Of a stretch of DNA of 64,000 nt, positions 34,265-45,800 are shown piece after piece. Both the position numbers and the translations under genes were made by a program. Each line of letters starts with the position of its first letter. Position 1 is the stretch's first letter. The DNA comes from Flavobacterium terrigena. Lineage in GTDB: Bacteria > Bacteroidota > Bacteroidia > Flavobacteriales > Flavobacteriaceae. Location: positions 124,001 to 188,000 of the forward strand of contig NZ_FNYA01000003.1 of the NCBI RefSeq assembly GCF_900108955.1. The letters run 5' to 3'. The notes below the pieces were generated by a model. It saw only the letters and a program-made list of their open reading frames with translations, did no database searches and was not told the origin of the DNA.

Positions 34265-34742
34265 TTTTTTTAAAATACTAAGTTTTGCCTTGTTTTTTAT
34301 GGTAGTTTCTTGCGATAAAAATCAAGTTTTCGACGAATATAAAGAATTTGATGGCACTTGGAAAAAAAACAAGAAAGCCACTTTCACTTTCGAACAAAAA
34401 GACACTACTGGTGTGTATAATTTGTTTTTAAATGTGAGAAACAATAACGAATATCCGTACAATAATTTGTTTTTAATTGTGTCTTTAAATCAACCAGACG
34501 GAAAAGTTTTAGTGGATACTTTAGAATACCAAATGGCTTATCCCGACGGAACTTTAATGGGAACTGGTTTTTCAGATATTAAAGAAAGTAAACTGTGGTA
34601 TAAAGAAAACTTCAGTTTTGAAAAAGCAGGGAAATATACAGTTGATGTAGAACATGCCGTAAGACAAACAGGTAAAGTACAAGGTGTTCAGGATTTAATT
34701 GGGATTACAGATTTAGGATTAAGAATTGAAAAAAGAAAATAA
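34254..34742 (+). CDS. gldH: Gliding motility lipoprotein GldH
   Basis: The protein (163 residues from the chosen ATG) has a lipoprotein signal, MNNNFFKILSFALFFMVVSC (lipobox Cys at residue 20), and a beta-rich body with FDEYKEF and LEYQMAYPDGTLMGTGFSD, matching GldH, required for gliding in Flavobacterium johnsoniae. The frame extends 21 codons upstream inside ricT, but the signal peptide fixes the start at 34254. It sits between ricT and a penicillin-binding protein, the known flavobacterial order. It should be anchored in the outer or inner membrane envelope. Confidence 0.92.
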   Translation: MNNNFFKILSFALFFMVVSCDKNQVFDEYKEFDGTWKKNKKATFTFEQKDTTGVYNLFLNVRNNNEYPYNNLFLIVSLNQPDGKVLVDTLEYQMAYPDGTLMGTGFSDIKESKLWYKENFSFEKAGKYTVDVEHAVRQTGKVQGVQDLIGITDLGLRIEKRK

Positions 34743-34752
34743 ATAATAGAAT

Positions 34753-37074
34753 ATGGCAACTACTAGCACCCAAGTCAATTATTCAGATTACGTAAGGAAA
34801 TTTTGGAAATTATTCTGCTACACTTTTGGTGGCGTTTTATTGTTTTTTCTTTTAGCATCATGGGGATTTTTCGGGAAAATGCCTTCGTTTGACGAATTAG
34901 AAAATCCAGATACCAATATCGCTACAGAAATTATTTCTTCTGACGGTGTAACTTTAGGTAAGTTTTATAAAGAAAACAGAACACCAGTAAAATATCAAGA
35001 ATTACCAAAACACTTAGTGGATGCTTTAGTGGCTACTGAAGACGAACGTTTTTACGAACATTCTGGAGTAGATGCGAAAGGAACTTTGAGAGCTATTTCA
35101 AGCTTAGGAAGAAGTGGTGGAGCAAGTACAATTACGCAACAGTTAGCCAAAAATTTATTTCACGGTGAAGGTTCAAAATTTTTACCTTTTCGTATCATTC
35201 AAAAATGTAAAGAATGGATTATTGCTACAAAACTAGAAAGACAATATACCAAACAAGAAATCATTGCATTATATTTAAACAAAGTTGATTTTGTAAATAG
35301 TGCTGTCGGAATTCGTTCGGCTTCAAAAATTTATATGGGTAAAGAACCTAAAGATTTAACTTTAGAAGAAAGTGCTTTGTTTGTGGGAATGTTAAAAAAC
35401 CCTGCATTATTCAATCCAACAAAAGAAAAAAGAAAAGAAAAAGTTTTTAATAGAAGAAATACGGTTTTAGATCAAATGGTTAAAAACAAGTATTTATCGG
35501 AAGCTAAAGCGGAGCAACTTAAAAAAATGCCCGTAAAAATTAACTTCAAACCTGAAAGTCACGCAGAAGGAACGGCAACGTATTTTAGAGAATATTTACG
35601 TGAAAGTTTAAAACCAATCATCAAAGCCATTGAAGAAGAAAAAGGAGAAGAAATTGATCTTTATACTGCTGGATTAAAAATTTATACGACTGTCGATTCT
35701 CGTATGCAACAATATGCTGAAGAAGCTGTTGAAGAGCATTTGTCGAATTTACAACCAGAATTCAATCGTCGTCAAAAAGATAATCCGACTGCTCCTTTTT
35801 TAGATATTACACCAGAAGAAACTCAAAAAATCATGAATTCAGCCATGAAAAATTCTGAGAGATGGCGTATTATGAGTATCAACGGAAAATCGGATACAGA
35901 AATTAAACAATCTTTTGATATTCCTACCAAAATGAAAATTTTCACTTGGAAAGGTGAAAGAGATACCATCATGAAACCAAAAGATTCGATCCTTTATTAT
36001 AAGCATTTCTTACAAACTGGAATGATGGCTATGGAGCCACAAACTGGTCATGTGAAAGCTTGGGTGGGTGGAATTAACTATAAATATTTCCAATACGATC
36101 ACGTGGGTCAAGGTGCGCGTCAAGTAGGCTCTACTTTTAAGCCATTTGTTTATGCTACTGCTATTGACAGATTAGGAAAATCGCCTTGTGATTTGATTAT
36201 GGATTCGCCATTTACCATTTTAAAAGGTGATAATAACGATAAAGATTGGACACCAAACAATTCAGATGGAAAATTCCGTGGATTGGTTTCTATGAAAAAA
36301 GCATTAGCCAATTCTATTAATACGGTTTCGGCTCGTTTAATTGACGAAGTTGGTGCGCCTGCCGTTGTGGAAATGGCCAAAAATTTAGGAGTTTCTTCAA
36401 CTATTCCTAATCGTCCAGCAATTGCACTAGGAGCTGTGGAAATTACTGTTGAAGAAATGGTGGCAGCTTTCAGTACATTCGCCAATGAAGGTGTGTATAT
36501 CAAGCCACAATTAATTACGAAAATTGAAGATAAAAACGGAGTAGTAATTTACCAAGGTATAGAAGAATCTCATGATGTTGTAAATAAAGATGTAGCCTAT
36601 TCAATTATTAAATTGATGGAAGGTGTTACCGAATCTGGTACGGGTTCTCGTTTGCGTTGGGCAGCTTCTGCACCATCAAATTATTTAACGGGAGTACCTT
36701 ATAATATTAAAGGACCGGTTGCAGGAAAAACAGGAACTTCTCAAAACAATTCAGATGGATGGTTTATTGGAATGGTTCCAAATTTAGCCGCCGGAGTTTG
36801 GGTGGGTAACGAAGACCGTTCCGCGCATTTCAAAAGTACCAATATGGGACAAGGTGCTACAACGGCTCTACCAATTTATGGAATTTTTATGCGAAAATGT
36901 TTAGCAGATCCAACGTTGAATATATCACAACAACCATTTAAAAGACCAGCAAATATGTCTATTAAAGTAGATTGTGGACCAGAACCTAAAGCGGTTGTAG
37001 ATTCAACTGCAGTAGATTCAACTGCAGTTCCAATTGATGCACAACCAGATACAGAAGGAATAGACGGACTATAA
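34753..37074 (+). CDS. Penicillin-binding protein 1A (bifunctional transglycosylase/transpeptidase)
   Basis: The 773-residue class A PBP polymerises and cross-links peptidoglycan. A cytoplasmic head and one helix (about 19-39) precede the GT51 domain, with catalytic E96 in EDERFYEH and [10 protein letters not shown]; the transpeptidase has S460-TFK-463, the SxN-type motif SIN (in [11 protein letters not shown]) and K659-TGT. The C-terminal tail is low-complexity with a duplicated VDSTA unit. It follows gldH by ten bases and precedes scoA by eight. An ordinary class A PBP in all visible respects. Confidence 0.96.
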   Translation: MATTSTQVNYSDYVRKFWKLFCYTFGGVLLFFLLASWGFFGKMPSFDELENPDTNIATEIISSDGVTLGKFYKENRTPVKYQELPKHLVDALVATEDERFYEHSGVDAKGTLRAISSLGRSGGASTITQQLAKNLFHGEGSKFLPFRIIQKCKEWIIATKLERQYTKQEIIALYLNKVDFVNSAVGIRSASKIYMGKEPKDLTLEESALFVGMLKNPALFNPTKEKRKEKVFNRRNTVLDQMVKNKYLSEAKAEQLKKMPVKINFKPESHAEGTATYFREYLRESLKPIIKAIEEEKGEEIDLYTAGLKIYTTVDSRMQQYAEEAVEEHLSNLQPEFNRRQKDNPTAPFLDITPEETQKIMNSAMKNSERWRIMSINGKSDTEIKQSFDIPTKMKIFTWKGERDTIMKPKDSILYYKHFLQTGMMAMEPQTGHVKAWVGGINYKYFQYDHVGQGARQVGSTFKPFVYATAIDRLGKSPCDLIMDSPFTILKGDNNDKDWTPNNSDGKFRGLVSMKKALANSINTVSARLIDEVGAPAVVEMAKNLGVSSTIPNRPAIALGAVEITVEEMVAAFSTFANEGVYIKPQLITKIEDKNGVVIYQGIEESHDVVNKDVAYSIIKLMEGVTESGTGSRLRWAASAPSNYLTGVPYNIKGPVAGKTGTSQNNSDGWFIGMVPNLAAGVWVGNEDRSAHFKSTNMGQGATTALPIYGIFMRKCLADPTLNISQQPFKRPANMSIKVDCGPEPKAVVDSTAVDSTAVPIDAQPDTEGIDGL

Positions 37075-37082
37075 ATTATATT

Positions 37083-37784
37083 ATGATTTCAAGAAAAGTA
37101 AACAACGTACAAGAAGCGCTTGAAGGAATTCAAGACGGACAAACAATTATGCTAGGAGGTTTCGGACTTTGTGGCATTCCAGAAAACAGTATTGCAGAAT
37201 TAGTACAAAAAAATGTTACTGATTTAACTTGCATTTCAAACAATGCAGGTGTAGACGATTTTGGTTTAGGATTACTATTGCAAAAACGTCAAATTAAGAA
37301 AATGATTTCTTCTTATGTAGGTGAAAATGCCGAATTCGAACGTCAAATGCTTTCAGGAGAATTAGATGTAGAATTAACGCCTCAAGGAACTTTAGCAGAA
37401 AAATGCCGTGCCGCTCAAGCCGGAATTCCTGCGTTTTTTACACCTGCTGGTTTCGGTACTGAAGTTGCAGAAGGTAAAGAAACTCGTGAATTCAACGGAA
37501 AAATGCACGTTATGGAATTGGCGTATAAAGCTGATTTTTCTATTGTGAAAGCTTGGAAAGGTGACGAAGCTGGAAATTTAATTTTCAAAGGAACGGCTCG
37601 TAATTTTAATGCTTGTATGGCAGGTGCTGCAAAAATCACTATTGCTGAGGTAGAAGAATTAGTACCAGCTGGAACTTTAAATCCAAACGAAATTCATATT
37701 CCAGGAATTATGGTAAACCGTATTTTTCAAGGAGAAAAGTTTGAAAAAAGAATTGAGCAACGCACAGTAAGACAAAGAAGTTAA
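37083..37784 (+). CDS. scoA: 3-oxoacid CoA-transferase subunit A
   Basis: The 233-residue subunit has the family I CoA-transferase signature [17 protein letters not shown] (residues 20-36) and the [12 protein letters not shown] substrate loop. With subunit B it transfers CoA from succinyl-CoA to acetoacetate, giving acetoacetyl-CoA. It follows the PBP gene by eight bases and precedes scoB by two, so it shares an operon with envelope genes, an unexpected but close linkage. Acetate or butyrate CoA-transferase activity is a less likely alternative. Confidence 0.93.
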   Translation: MISRKVNNVQEALEGIQDGQTIMLGGFGLCGIPENSIAELVQKNVTDLTCISNNAGVDDFGLGLLLQKRQIKKMISSYVGENAEFERQMLSGELDVELTPQGTLAEKCRAAQAGIPAFFTPAGFGTEVAEGKETREFNGKMHVMELAYKADFSIVKAWKGDEAGNLIFKGTARNFNACMAGAAKITIAEVEELVPAGTLNPNEIHIPGIMVNRIFQGEKFEKRIEQRTVRQRS

Positions 37785-37786
37785 TC

Positions 37787-38446
37787 ATGGCATTAGATAA
37801 AAATCAAATCGCAAAAAGAATCGCACAAGAAGTTAAAGATGGTTTCTATGTAAATTTAGGAATCGGAATTCCAACTTTGGTTGCCAATTATGTTCGTACA
37901 GATATTTCAGTTGAATTTCAGTCTGAAAATGGTGTTTTAGGTATGGGACCTTTTCCTTTTGAAGGAGAAGAAGATGCCGATATCATCAACGCAGGAAAAC
38001 AAACTATTACCACTTTACCAGGAGCAAGTTTCTTCGATTCTGCTTTTAGTTTCGGAATGATTCGTGCACAAAAAGTTGATTTAACTATTTTAGGAGCAAT
38101 GGAAGTTTCTGAAAATGGAGATATCGCCAACTGGAAAATTCCTGGAAAAATGGTAAAAGGAATGGGTGGTGCTATGGATTTAGTTGCTTCTGCAGAAAAT
38201 ATTATCGTGGCTATGATGCATGTGAATAAAGCTGGAGAATCGAAAATTCTTAAAAAATGTACACTTCCATTAACAGGTGTAGGTTGTGTGAAAAAAGTGG
38301 TTACCGAATTAGCTGTTTTAGAAATTACACCAAACGGATTCAAATTATTAGAACGTGCTCCAGGCGTTTCTGTTGAAGAAATTATCCAATCTACTGAAGC
38401 TGAATTAATCATTGAAGGAGAAATTCCAGAGATGATTATAGAATAA
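37787..38446 (+). CDS. scoB: 3-oxoacid CoA-transferase subunit B
   Basis: The 219-residue subunit carries the catalytic glutamate E47 in SENGVLGMGPFP, the site that forms the glutamyl-CoA thioester, and NLGIGIPTLVANY (23-35) plus GAMEVSENGDIANW. It starts two bases after scoA and is the last gene of the five-gene operon, followed by a strong terminator. Together the subunits give access to acetoacetate released by tyrosine breakdown (hmgA/hppD in this window). Confidence 0.94.
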   Translation: MALDKNQIAKRIAQEVKDGFYVNLGIGIPTLVANYVRTDISVEFQSENGVLGMGPFPFEGEEDADIINAGKQTITTLPGASFFDSAFSFGMIRAQKVDLTILGAMEVSENGDIANWKIPGKMVKGMGGAMDLVASAENIIVAMMHVNKAGESKILKKCTLPLTGVGCVKKVVTELAVLEITPNGFKLLERAPGVSVEEIIQSTEAELIIEGEIPEMIIE

Positions 38447-38468
38447 ATTTAAAATAAATAATCCCTTT

Positions 38469-38498
38469 AAAAGCAGCCTTTTTTGGCTGCTTTTTTTG
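38469..38498 (+). terminator. Terminator of the ricT-scoB operon
   Basis: AAAAGCAGCC pairs with GGCTGCTTTT around a T-rich loop, followed by a T run. The same stem core recurs in the hppD terminator (59073-59100). Confidence 0.85.
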
Positions 38499-38607
38499 TT
38501 TCTAAATATAAAAGTTTATAAAAAATATAACAAATTCATAAAATTTTGTTAATATTGTAAACGTTTCCCCAAAAAACTTAATTATTATTAACTTAATCTA
38601 CTATGTT

Positions 38608-41600
38608 ATGAAAAAAACATTATTGTCATTACTATTGACTATGTTTTCCGTTTTAATGAGTCAGGGACAAACCGACCAACTATGGAAAAGTGTTAATCAA
38701 GAAACCTTAAAAATTCAAGAAAAACTTGGCAGAGGTTCTACCCCAAAAGCATTTAAGCTTTTTAACCTAAATTTTTCTGCTTTCAAAACTGTTTTACAAA
38801 ATGCCTCTTTAAGGGATGCTCAAACAGGATCTGGCCTAATTGTTTCCTTCCCAAATCCAGAAGGAAAATTACTAAAATACACAGTATACGAATCTCCAGT
38901 AATGGAAGCTGGCTTAGCCGAAAAATATCCAGACATCAAATCGTATGTTGGACAAGGAATTGATGATCGTACAGCTACAATTCATTTTAGTGTAACATCA
39001 TTTGGTCTTCACACGATGACACTTTCAGGTTACGCTGGAACAACATATATTGATACTTATACCAAAGATTTACAAAATTATATAGTTTACAAACGTTCTG
39101 ACTTAAGCAGCTCTAGAGCATTTAGTTGTTTGGTTCAAGATGATCATGAAAAAACAGCTTCAGTAACACCGTCAACAAGTGTCTTAAGAACAACTGATGG
39201 AACCAAAAGAACTTATAGATTGGCTATGGCTTGTACTATAGAATATGCTGCATATCATGTTAATGCTGCTGGTTTGAGTGGTGGAACTACAGCTCAGAAA
39301 AAAGCAGCAGTTTTAGCCGCAATGAACGTTACTATGACTCGGATTAATGGTATTTATGAAAGAGATTTAGCCGTAAGAATGAATCTTGTTGCTAATAATG
39401 ATGCGATTATTTTTATCACATCGGATTCTTTTTCAAACACCGACTCAAATGCTTTAATCGACGAAAGTCAATCTGTAATTGATGCAACAATCGGAAGTGC
39501 TAATTACGACATCGGACATACAGTTAGTACTGGTGGTGGTGGTTTAGCACAATTATACTCTCCATGTTCTTCTAGTAAAGCAAGAGGAATAACAGGACAA
39601 GGTTCTCCAGTAGGTGATCCTTTTGATGTGGATTATGTGGCACATGAAATGGGACATCAATTTGGTGGTAATCATACACAAAACAACGCTTGTAACCGTA
39701 GTTCAGCTGCTTCAATGGAACCTGGTAGTGGAAGTACAATCATGGGATATGCTGGTATCTGTGCTCCAAACGTTCAGAATAACTCTGATGCACATTTCCA
39801 TTCTAAAAGTTTAGATGAAATGTCAGCATTTATAACTGGATCTGGTAATAGTTGTGCTGTAAAAACAGCTAGTGGAAATACAGCACCTACATCAAATGCT
39901 GGAGCCGACTTTACAATTCCTAAAGGAACGCCTTTCGTTTTAAAAGGTGCTGGAACGGATGCTAATGGAGATGCATTAACATATTGCTGGGAACAAATCA
40001 ACCCTGAAACTTCTACACAACCTCCGGTAGCAACTTCAACTTCAGGACCTAATTTCAGATCAAATCCTCCTTCAACTTCTCCTGATAGATACATGCCAAA
40101 TTTAGCAACAGTTATCGCTGGAAATACTGCAAATACTTGGGAAGTAGTTCCAAATGTTGCTAGAACAATGGATTTTTCTTTAACCGTAAGAGATAACAGA
40201 GCAGGAGCTGGTCAACACGCTACTGATAATGTAAAAATAACAGTTAATGGAACTGCTGGTCCTTTCACGGTAAGTTCACCAAACACTGCTGTTTCTTATG
40301 TAGCAGGAACTTCTCAAACAGTAACTTGGAATGTTGCAGGAACTACTGCAAATGGCGTAAATGCTGCCAATGTTGATATCTTATTATCTACTGATGGAGG
40401 AAATACATATCCGGTTACTTTATTAGCTGCAACCCCAAATGACGGAACACAAGCTGTTACAATTCCTAATACTCCTGGTACTCAAAACAGAATCATGGTA
40501 AGAGGTAGCGGACATATTTTCTACGATATTTCAAATGCTAATTTTACAATCACGGCTGGATCTTCTGATACAGTTGCACCATCTGCTCCAACAAGTTTAA
40601 CAGCTTCAGGAACTACACAAACTACAACAAATTTATCTTGGACAGCTTCTACTGATAATGTTGCAGTAACTGGATACGATGTGTACAGAGGAACTACTTT
40701 ATTAGGGACAGTTACAACTACAACTTATAACGTTACAGGATTAACAGCATCAACAGCTTATTCATTCTCTGTGAAAGCTAAAGATGCAGCTGGAAATATT
40801 TCAGCATCAAGTAATGTAGTTAACGTAACAACATTAGCACCAGCTTCAGATACAACTGCTCCTAGTGCTCCAACAAGTTTAACAGCTTCAGGAACTACAC
40901 AAACTACAACAAATTTATCTTGGACTGCTTCAACTGATAATGTTGCAGTAACTGGATACGATGTATATCAAGGAACTACTTTGTTAGGAACTGTTGCTAC
41001 TACAACTTATAACGTAGCAGGATTAACAGCTTCTACTGCTTATTCATTCTCTGTGAAAGCAAAAGATGCAGCTGGAAATATTTCAGCTTCAAGCAATGTG
41101 GTCAATGTAACAACATTAGCTGTGGTTTCTGTTTACTGTACCTCACAAGGAAATAGCGTTTCTGATGAATTAATTGGAAGAGTGCAAATTGGAACAATCA
41201 ACAACGCTTCAACTGGCGGAACGGGTTATACTGATTTCACATCAATTTCAACAAACCTTACGAAAGGTGTTTCAACTACAATTACAATTACACCAACATG
41301 GACAGGCTCAGTTTATGCAGAAGGTTATGCGGTTTGGATTGATTACAACAACGATAAAGATTTTGCTGATGCAGGAGAATTAGTTTGGAGTAATGCAGCC
41401 GTTTCAACTACTCCAGTTTCAGGATCTTTCACAGTTCCAACAACTGCAACAACTGGTGCAACTAGAATGAGAGTGTCGATGAGATATAACGCAATTCCAG
41501 CATCATGTGGAAACTTTGATTACGGTCAAGTGGAAGATTACACCGTTAATCTAATCAATGCAGCTGCAGATACTACTGCACCAAGCGCTCCAACAAGTTT

Positions 41601-42555
41601 AACAGCTTCAGGAACAACACAAACTACAACGAATTTATCTTGGACGGCTTCAACAGATAATGTTGGGGTAACTGGATACGATGTATATCAAGGCGCAACA
41701 TTAAAAGCTACAGTTACAGGAACTACGTATGCAGTTACAGGTTTAACAGCGGCTACAACTTATACTTTTTCTGTAAAAGCGAAAGATGCTGCTGGAAATA
41801 TTTCTGCATCAAGCAATGTGGTAAATGTGACAACATTATCAAATACAGTAACATATTGCGCTTCCCAAGGAAATAATGTTTCAGATGAGTTTATCGATTA
41901 TGTAGCAATTGGTGGAATCGCAAATACAACTGGAGCTAACGCAGGTTATGGTAATTTTACAAACTTGGTAGGAAATATTCCTTATGGTTCAAATACGATT
42001 ACTTACAGTACTGGTTTCACTGGATCTGCTTATACAGAATTTTGGTCGGTGTGGATTGACTACAACAAAAATGGAACTTTCGAAACTACAGAAAAAGTAG
42101 CTTCTGGATCGTCTTCAAGTAGTGCTAATTTATCAAGTACTTTTACGGTACCAACATCGGCTTTAGCTGGAACAACTAGAATGAGGGTTTCGATGAAATA
42201 TAACGCTGCACCTACTGCTTGTGAAACTTTTACTTATGGAGAAGTAGAAGATTATACAGTAAATATTGGAGTTTCAGCTAGACCTCAATCAGAAGTTGGA
42301 GAGCAAATAGGAAGCGAATCGTCTATTTATGATTTAACTTTATATCCGAATCCTACAGAAAGTGAATTAAATATTGCAACGGCAGATGGACGTGAAGTGT
42401 CTTTCAGAATTGTAAATCTGATGGGTCAGGAAGTAAGAAAAGGGAAATTTTCGACTAAAGGAAATATTAATGTGAGTGACCTTAACAATGGAATTTATGT
42501 TTTTGAAATCAATGATGGTCAAAAAACAGTTTCAAAGAAATTTGTAAAGAAATAA
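38608..42555 (+). CDS. Secreted M12B-like metalloprotease with FN3, GEVED and T9SS tail
   Basis: The 1315-residue precursor has a signal peptide (about 1-20), a propeptide, and a metzincin domain with H346-EMGH-350-xxG-xx-H356 and a likely Met-turn (STIMGYAG), as in reprolysin-like M12B enzymes. Then follow PKD-like beta domains (about 430-650), FN3 (about 657-745 and 750-840), GEVED (841-985, ends GQVEDYTVN), FN3 (989-1080), GEVED (1082-1220) and a type IX sorting tail (1240-1315, YPNPTESELNI...KKFVKK). It should be exported by T9SS and act at the surface or in the medium. It is first of three neighbouring protease genes and has its own terminator. Confidence 0.9.
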   Translation: MKKTLLSLLLTMFSVLMSQGQTDQLWKSVNQETLKIQEKLGRGSTPKAFKLFNLNFSAFKTVLQNASLRDAQTGSGLIVSFPNPEGKLLKYTVYESPVMEAGLAEKYPDIKSYVGQGIDDRTATIHFSVTSFGLHTMTLSGYAGTTYIDTYTKDLQNYIVYKRSDLSSSRAFSCLVQDDHEKTASVTPSTSVLRTTDGTKRTYRLAMACTIEYAAYHVNAAGLSGGTTAQKKAAVLAAMNVTMTRINGIYERDLAVRMNLVANNDAIIFITSDSFSNTDSNALIDESQSVIDATIGSANYDIGHTVSTGGGGLAQLYSPCSSSKARGITGQGSPVGDPFDVDYVAHEMGHQFGGNHTQNNACNRSSAASMEPGSGSTIMGYAGICAPNVQNNSDAHFHSKSLDEMSAFITGSGNSCAVKTASGNTAPTSNAGADFTIPKGTPFVLKGAGTDANGDALTYCWEQINPETSTQPPVATSTSGPNFRSNPPSTSPDRYMPNLATVIAGNTANTWEVVPNVARTMDFSLTVRDNRAGAGQHATDNVKITVNGTAGPFTVSSPNTAVSYVAGTSQTVTWNVAGTTANGVNAANVDILLSTDGGNTYPVTLLAATPNDGTQAVTIPNTPGTQNRIMVRGSGHIFYDISNANFTITAGSSDTVAPSAPTSLTASGTTQTTTNLSWTASTDNVAVTGYDVYRGTTLLGTVTTTTYNVTGLTASTAYSFSVKAKDAAGNISASSNVVNVTTLAPASDTTAPSAPTSLTASGTTQTTTNLSWTASTDNVAVTGYDVYQGTTLLGTVATTTYNVAGLTASTAYSFSVKAKDAAGNISASSNVVNVTTLAVVSVYCTSQGNSVSDELIGRVQIGTINNASTGGTGYTDFTSISTNLTKGVSTTITITPTWTGSVYAEGYAVWIDYNNDKDFADAGELVWSNAAVSTTPVSGSFTVPTTATTGATRMRVSMRYNAIPASCGNFDYGQVEDYTVNLINAAADTTAPSAPTSLTASGTTQTTTNLSWTASTDNVGVTGYDVYQGATLKATVTGTTYAVTGLTAATTYTFSVKAKDAAGNISASSNVVNVTTLSNTVTYCASQGNNVSDEFIDYVAIGGIANTTGANAGYGNFTNLVGNIPYGSNTITYSTGFTGSAYTEFWSVWIDYNKNGTFETTEKVASGSSSSSANLSSTFTVPTSALAGTTRMRVSMKYNAAPTACETFTYGEVEDYTVNIGVSARPQSEVGEQIGSESSIYDLTLYPNPTESELNIATADGREVSFRIVNLMGQEVRKGKFSTKGNINVSDLNNGIYVFEINDGQKTVSKKFVKK

Positions 42556-42575
42556 TATAAATTTTTTAAATAATT

Positions 42576-42607
42576 AAAAAGGCGGGATATTAATTCCGCC
42601 TTTTTTA
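42576..42607 (+). terminator. Terminator of the M12B-like protease gene
   Basis: AAAAAGGCGGaatTA-type stem, GGCGGgatattaattCCGCC, followed by six T. Its sequence differs from those of the two M4 genes. Confidence 0.8.
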
Positions 42608-42705
42608 TTCTCTCATTTGTTATAAAAATAACATAATAATTAAATTATAATATAAATTTTAACAATTTTTACGGGAAATCCTTACCTGTTTTTTTGTCTT
42701 ACACC

Positions 42706-42713
42706 TAAATTTG
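42706..42713 (+). promoter_or_regulatory. Possible -7 box (TAAATTTG) for the first M4 protease gene
   Basis: TAAATTTG would give a leader of about 115 bases before the ATG at 42837. The leader contains TTAACCAACTAAAA (42813-42826), complementary to the predicted small RNA at 58721-58826. Confidence 0.4.
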
Positions 42714-42836
42714 AATAACCTAGAAAAAATTTCAATTATAAAATACTTGTTACGAGTGAATTATAAAATAATTTCAAATTTAAAAAATCAATCTGACCAA
42801 TTGATTTAATTATTAACCAACTAAAACAAATCTATT

Positions 42837-45800
42837 ATGAAAAAACCTTTAAACAGTATTGTTTCGGTATTTGCATTGTCATTATTTGCGCTGTCTGTAT
42901 CAGCTCAAGAAACAGACAAAAATGTAAAACAGAAAAACCATAGCGAGAATGGTTTGCCTAGTTTAATCACATTTAGTGAAAAATCGACTTATAAAAGTTC
43001 CGATTTTCAAAAAATCTTCAAAGACCAACTCGGTCTAAAACAAAACCAAAATTTTTCTAAAATTAAAACAGAATCCGATGGAGATGGTTTTACACATGAA
43101 AAATTCCAATTATTCCATCAAGGTTTAAAAGTTGAATTTGCCACGTATACCATGCATTCTAAAAATGGCAAATTGGCTTCAATGAGCGGTGAATTTTATA
43201 ACATTGGAGAAATAAATATAACACCAGCTATTTCTGCTGAAGTTGCACTTAATAAAGCAACTCGTCAAATTGGAGCTTCAAAATATCTGTGGGAAAATCA
43301 GGCAGAAGCCGATTTGATTGGATATCAAAAACCACAAGGTGAATTACTATTATTACCATTAATGCCGGAAGAAGGCAAATCAAAAACTTCAAATGATATA
43401 AGACTAGTTTATAAATTTGACATCTATGCCACTAGCCCTGCAAGTAGAGGAGATGTGTATGTAGACGCTCAAACGGGAGAAGTTTTATTTTATAACGCAA
43501 CAATTAAACACTTAGGAGAACATGCGCATGGCACAAAAACTACGAAACAAGCTTTTACTAAAAATATAGAAAAACCTAAATTTTCTGATCTTTTCAATAG
43601 CAATTCTTTACTTGTAGCAGGAACTGCTGCAACACGTTATAGTGGATCAAGATCTATTGAAACAACTCTAACAAGTGGAAGTCATAAACTTAAAGACGCT
43701 ACAAGAGGATTAGGAGTTGATACCTACAACATGCAAATGGGTATTAATTATAATAATGCGGTCGATTTTTCAGATGTTGATAATAATTGGACGGCTGCTG
43801 AATTTAACAACACCGCTAAAGACAATGCAGCTTTAGACGCACATTGGGCTGCCGAAAAAACATACGATTTTTTTAAAACAACCTTCAATAGAAACAGTTA
43901 CGATAATGCTGGAGCAAAAATTAAAAGTTATGTACATTTTGACTTAGTTGAATATGGCTATTCAAATAATGACAACGCCTTTTGGGATGGTTCAAGAATG
44001 ACTTATGGTGACGGAACATCTTTTCAACCGTTAACTTCTGTTGATGTAGCGGCACACGAAATAGGACATGCTATCTGTACTTATTCTGCAAATTTAGCCT
44101 ACCAAAGAGAATCTGGTGCGATGAATGAAGGATTTTCAGATATTTGGGCTGCTTGTGTGGAGTATTATGCGGATCCTACAAAACAAACTTGGGTATTGGC
44201 TGAAGAAATTGGTGGGCCAATTCGTTCTTTCTCTAATCCAAATGCAAAAAGTCAACCAGATACTTATGGAGGAACCTACTGGAAAAATGTAAACTGTGGT
44301 ACTCCAACACAAAGTAATGATTACTGTGGTGTTCACACGAATTCAGGAGTATTGAATCACTGGTTCTATATTCTTTCTGTTGGTAAAACAGGAACAAATG
44401 ATATTGGAAATGCCTTCAACGTAACTGGAATTACAATTGAAAAAGCAGGTAAAATCGCTTATCGTTTAGAAACAGCTTATTTATCCGCTAATTCAACATA
44501 TGCTGATGCCAGAACACATGGTATTCAATCTGCAATTGATTTATACGGAGCGGGTTCTGCTGAAGTTATTGCTACAACAAATGCATGGTATGCAGTAGGT
44601 GTTGGTGCGGCTTACGCAGGTTCAGGTGATACTGTAGCGCCATCTACACCAGCTAGTTTAGCGGCATCTGGAACAACTTCATCTTCAACTAACTTATCAT
44701 GGACAGCTTCAACTGATAATGTTGCGGTTGCGGGTTATAATGTATATAGTGGAGTTACTTTATTAGGAACAGCATCTGGAACTACTTACACTGCTTCAGG
44801 ATTAACTGCTTCTACAACGTATTCATTTACAGTGAAAGCAAAAGATGCAGCTGGAAATTTATCTGCTTCAAGTAATGCAGTTAGTGTTACGACTTTAGCC
44901 GCTACAGCTTCATATTGTGCTTCTCAAGGTGGTAGTGTTGCCGATGAATTAATTGGTAGAGTTCAAATAGGAACAATCAACAACGCTTCAACTGGTGGAA
45001 CTGGTTATACAGATTTCACATCAATTTCGACTAACCTTACTAAAGGCGCTTCAACTACAATTACAGTAACACCAACTTGGACAGGAAGTACTTATCCAGA
45101 AGGTTATGCTGTGTTTATTGATTATAACAACGATAAAGATTTTGCCGATGCAGGTGAATTAGTTTGGAGTAAAGCAGCCGCTACAACAACTCCAGCTTCT
45201 GGAAGTTTTACTGTTCCAACAACAGCAATTACGGGTTCAACAAGAATGAGAGTTTCGATGAAATACAACGGAATTCCAACAGCTTGTGAAGCTTTTCAAT
45301 ACGGACAAGTTGAAGATTATACGGTTAATTTAACTACAGGGACTGTAGATACAACTGCGCCATCTGCTCCAACAAGTTTAACTGCTTCTGGAACATCTCA
45401 AACAGGAACAAATTTATCTTGGACAGCTTCAACAGATAATGTTGGTGTAACTGGATACGATGTATATCAAGGTGTAACTTTAAAAGCTTCAGTTACTGGA
45501 ACAACTTATGCAGTAGCAGGTTTAACTGCTGCAACAGCTTATACTTTTTCTGTAAAAGCGAAAGACGCAGCCGGAAATATTTCTGCTGCAAGTAATGTAG
45601 TGAATGTAACAACATTATCAAATTCAGTAACTTATTGTGCTTCTACTAGTAGCAATACATCTGATGAAAAAATTGGTAGAGTTCAAGTAGGAACGATTAA
45701 TAATCCTTCAACTGGAACTGCTGGTTATGAAAACTTTACCGCTTTATCTACTAATTTAACGACAGGGACAGCCAATACAATTACAATCACACCTTCATGG

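Noticed and set aside
37918-38412. A 164-codon minus-strand frame inside scoB
   Set aside because: It is antisense to a clear CoA-transferase subunit and has no signal of its own.
40570-41130. Tandem near-identical DNA considered as an assembly artefact
   Set aside because: The copies differ at many synonymous sites and encode complete FN3 domains, so they are genuine domain repeats.
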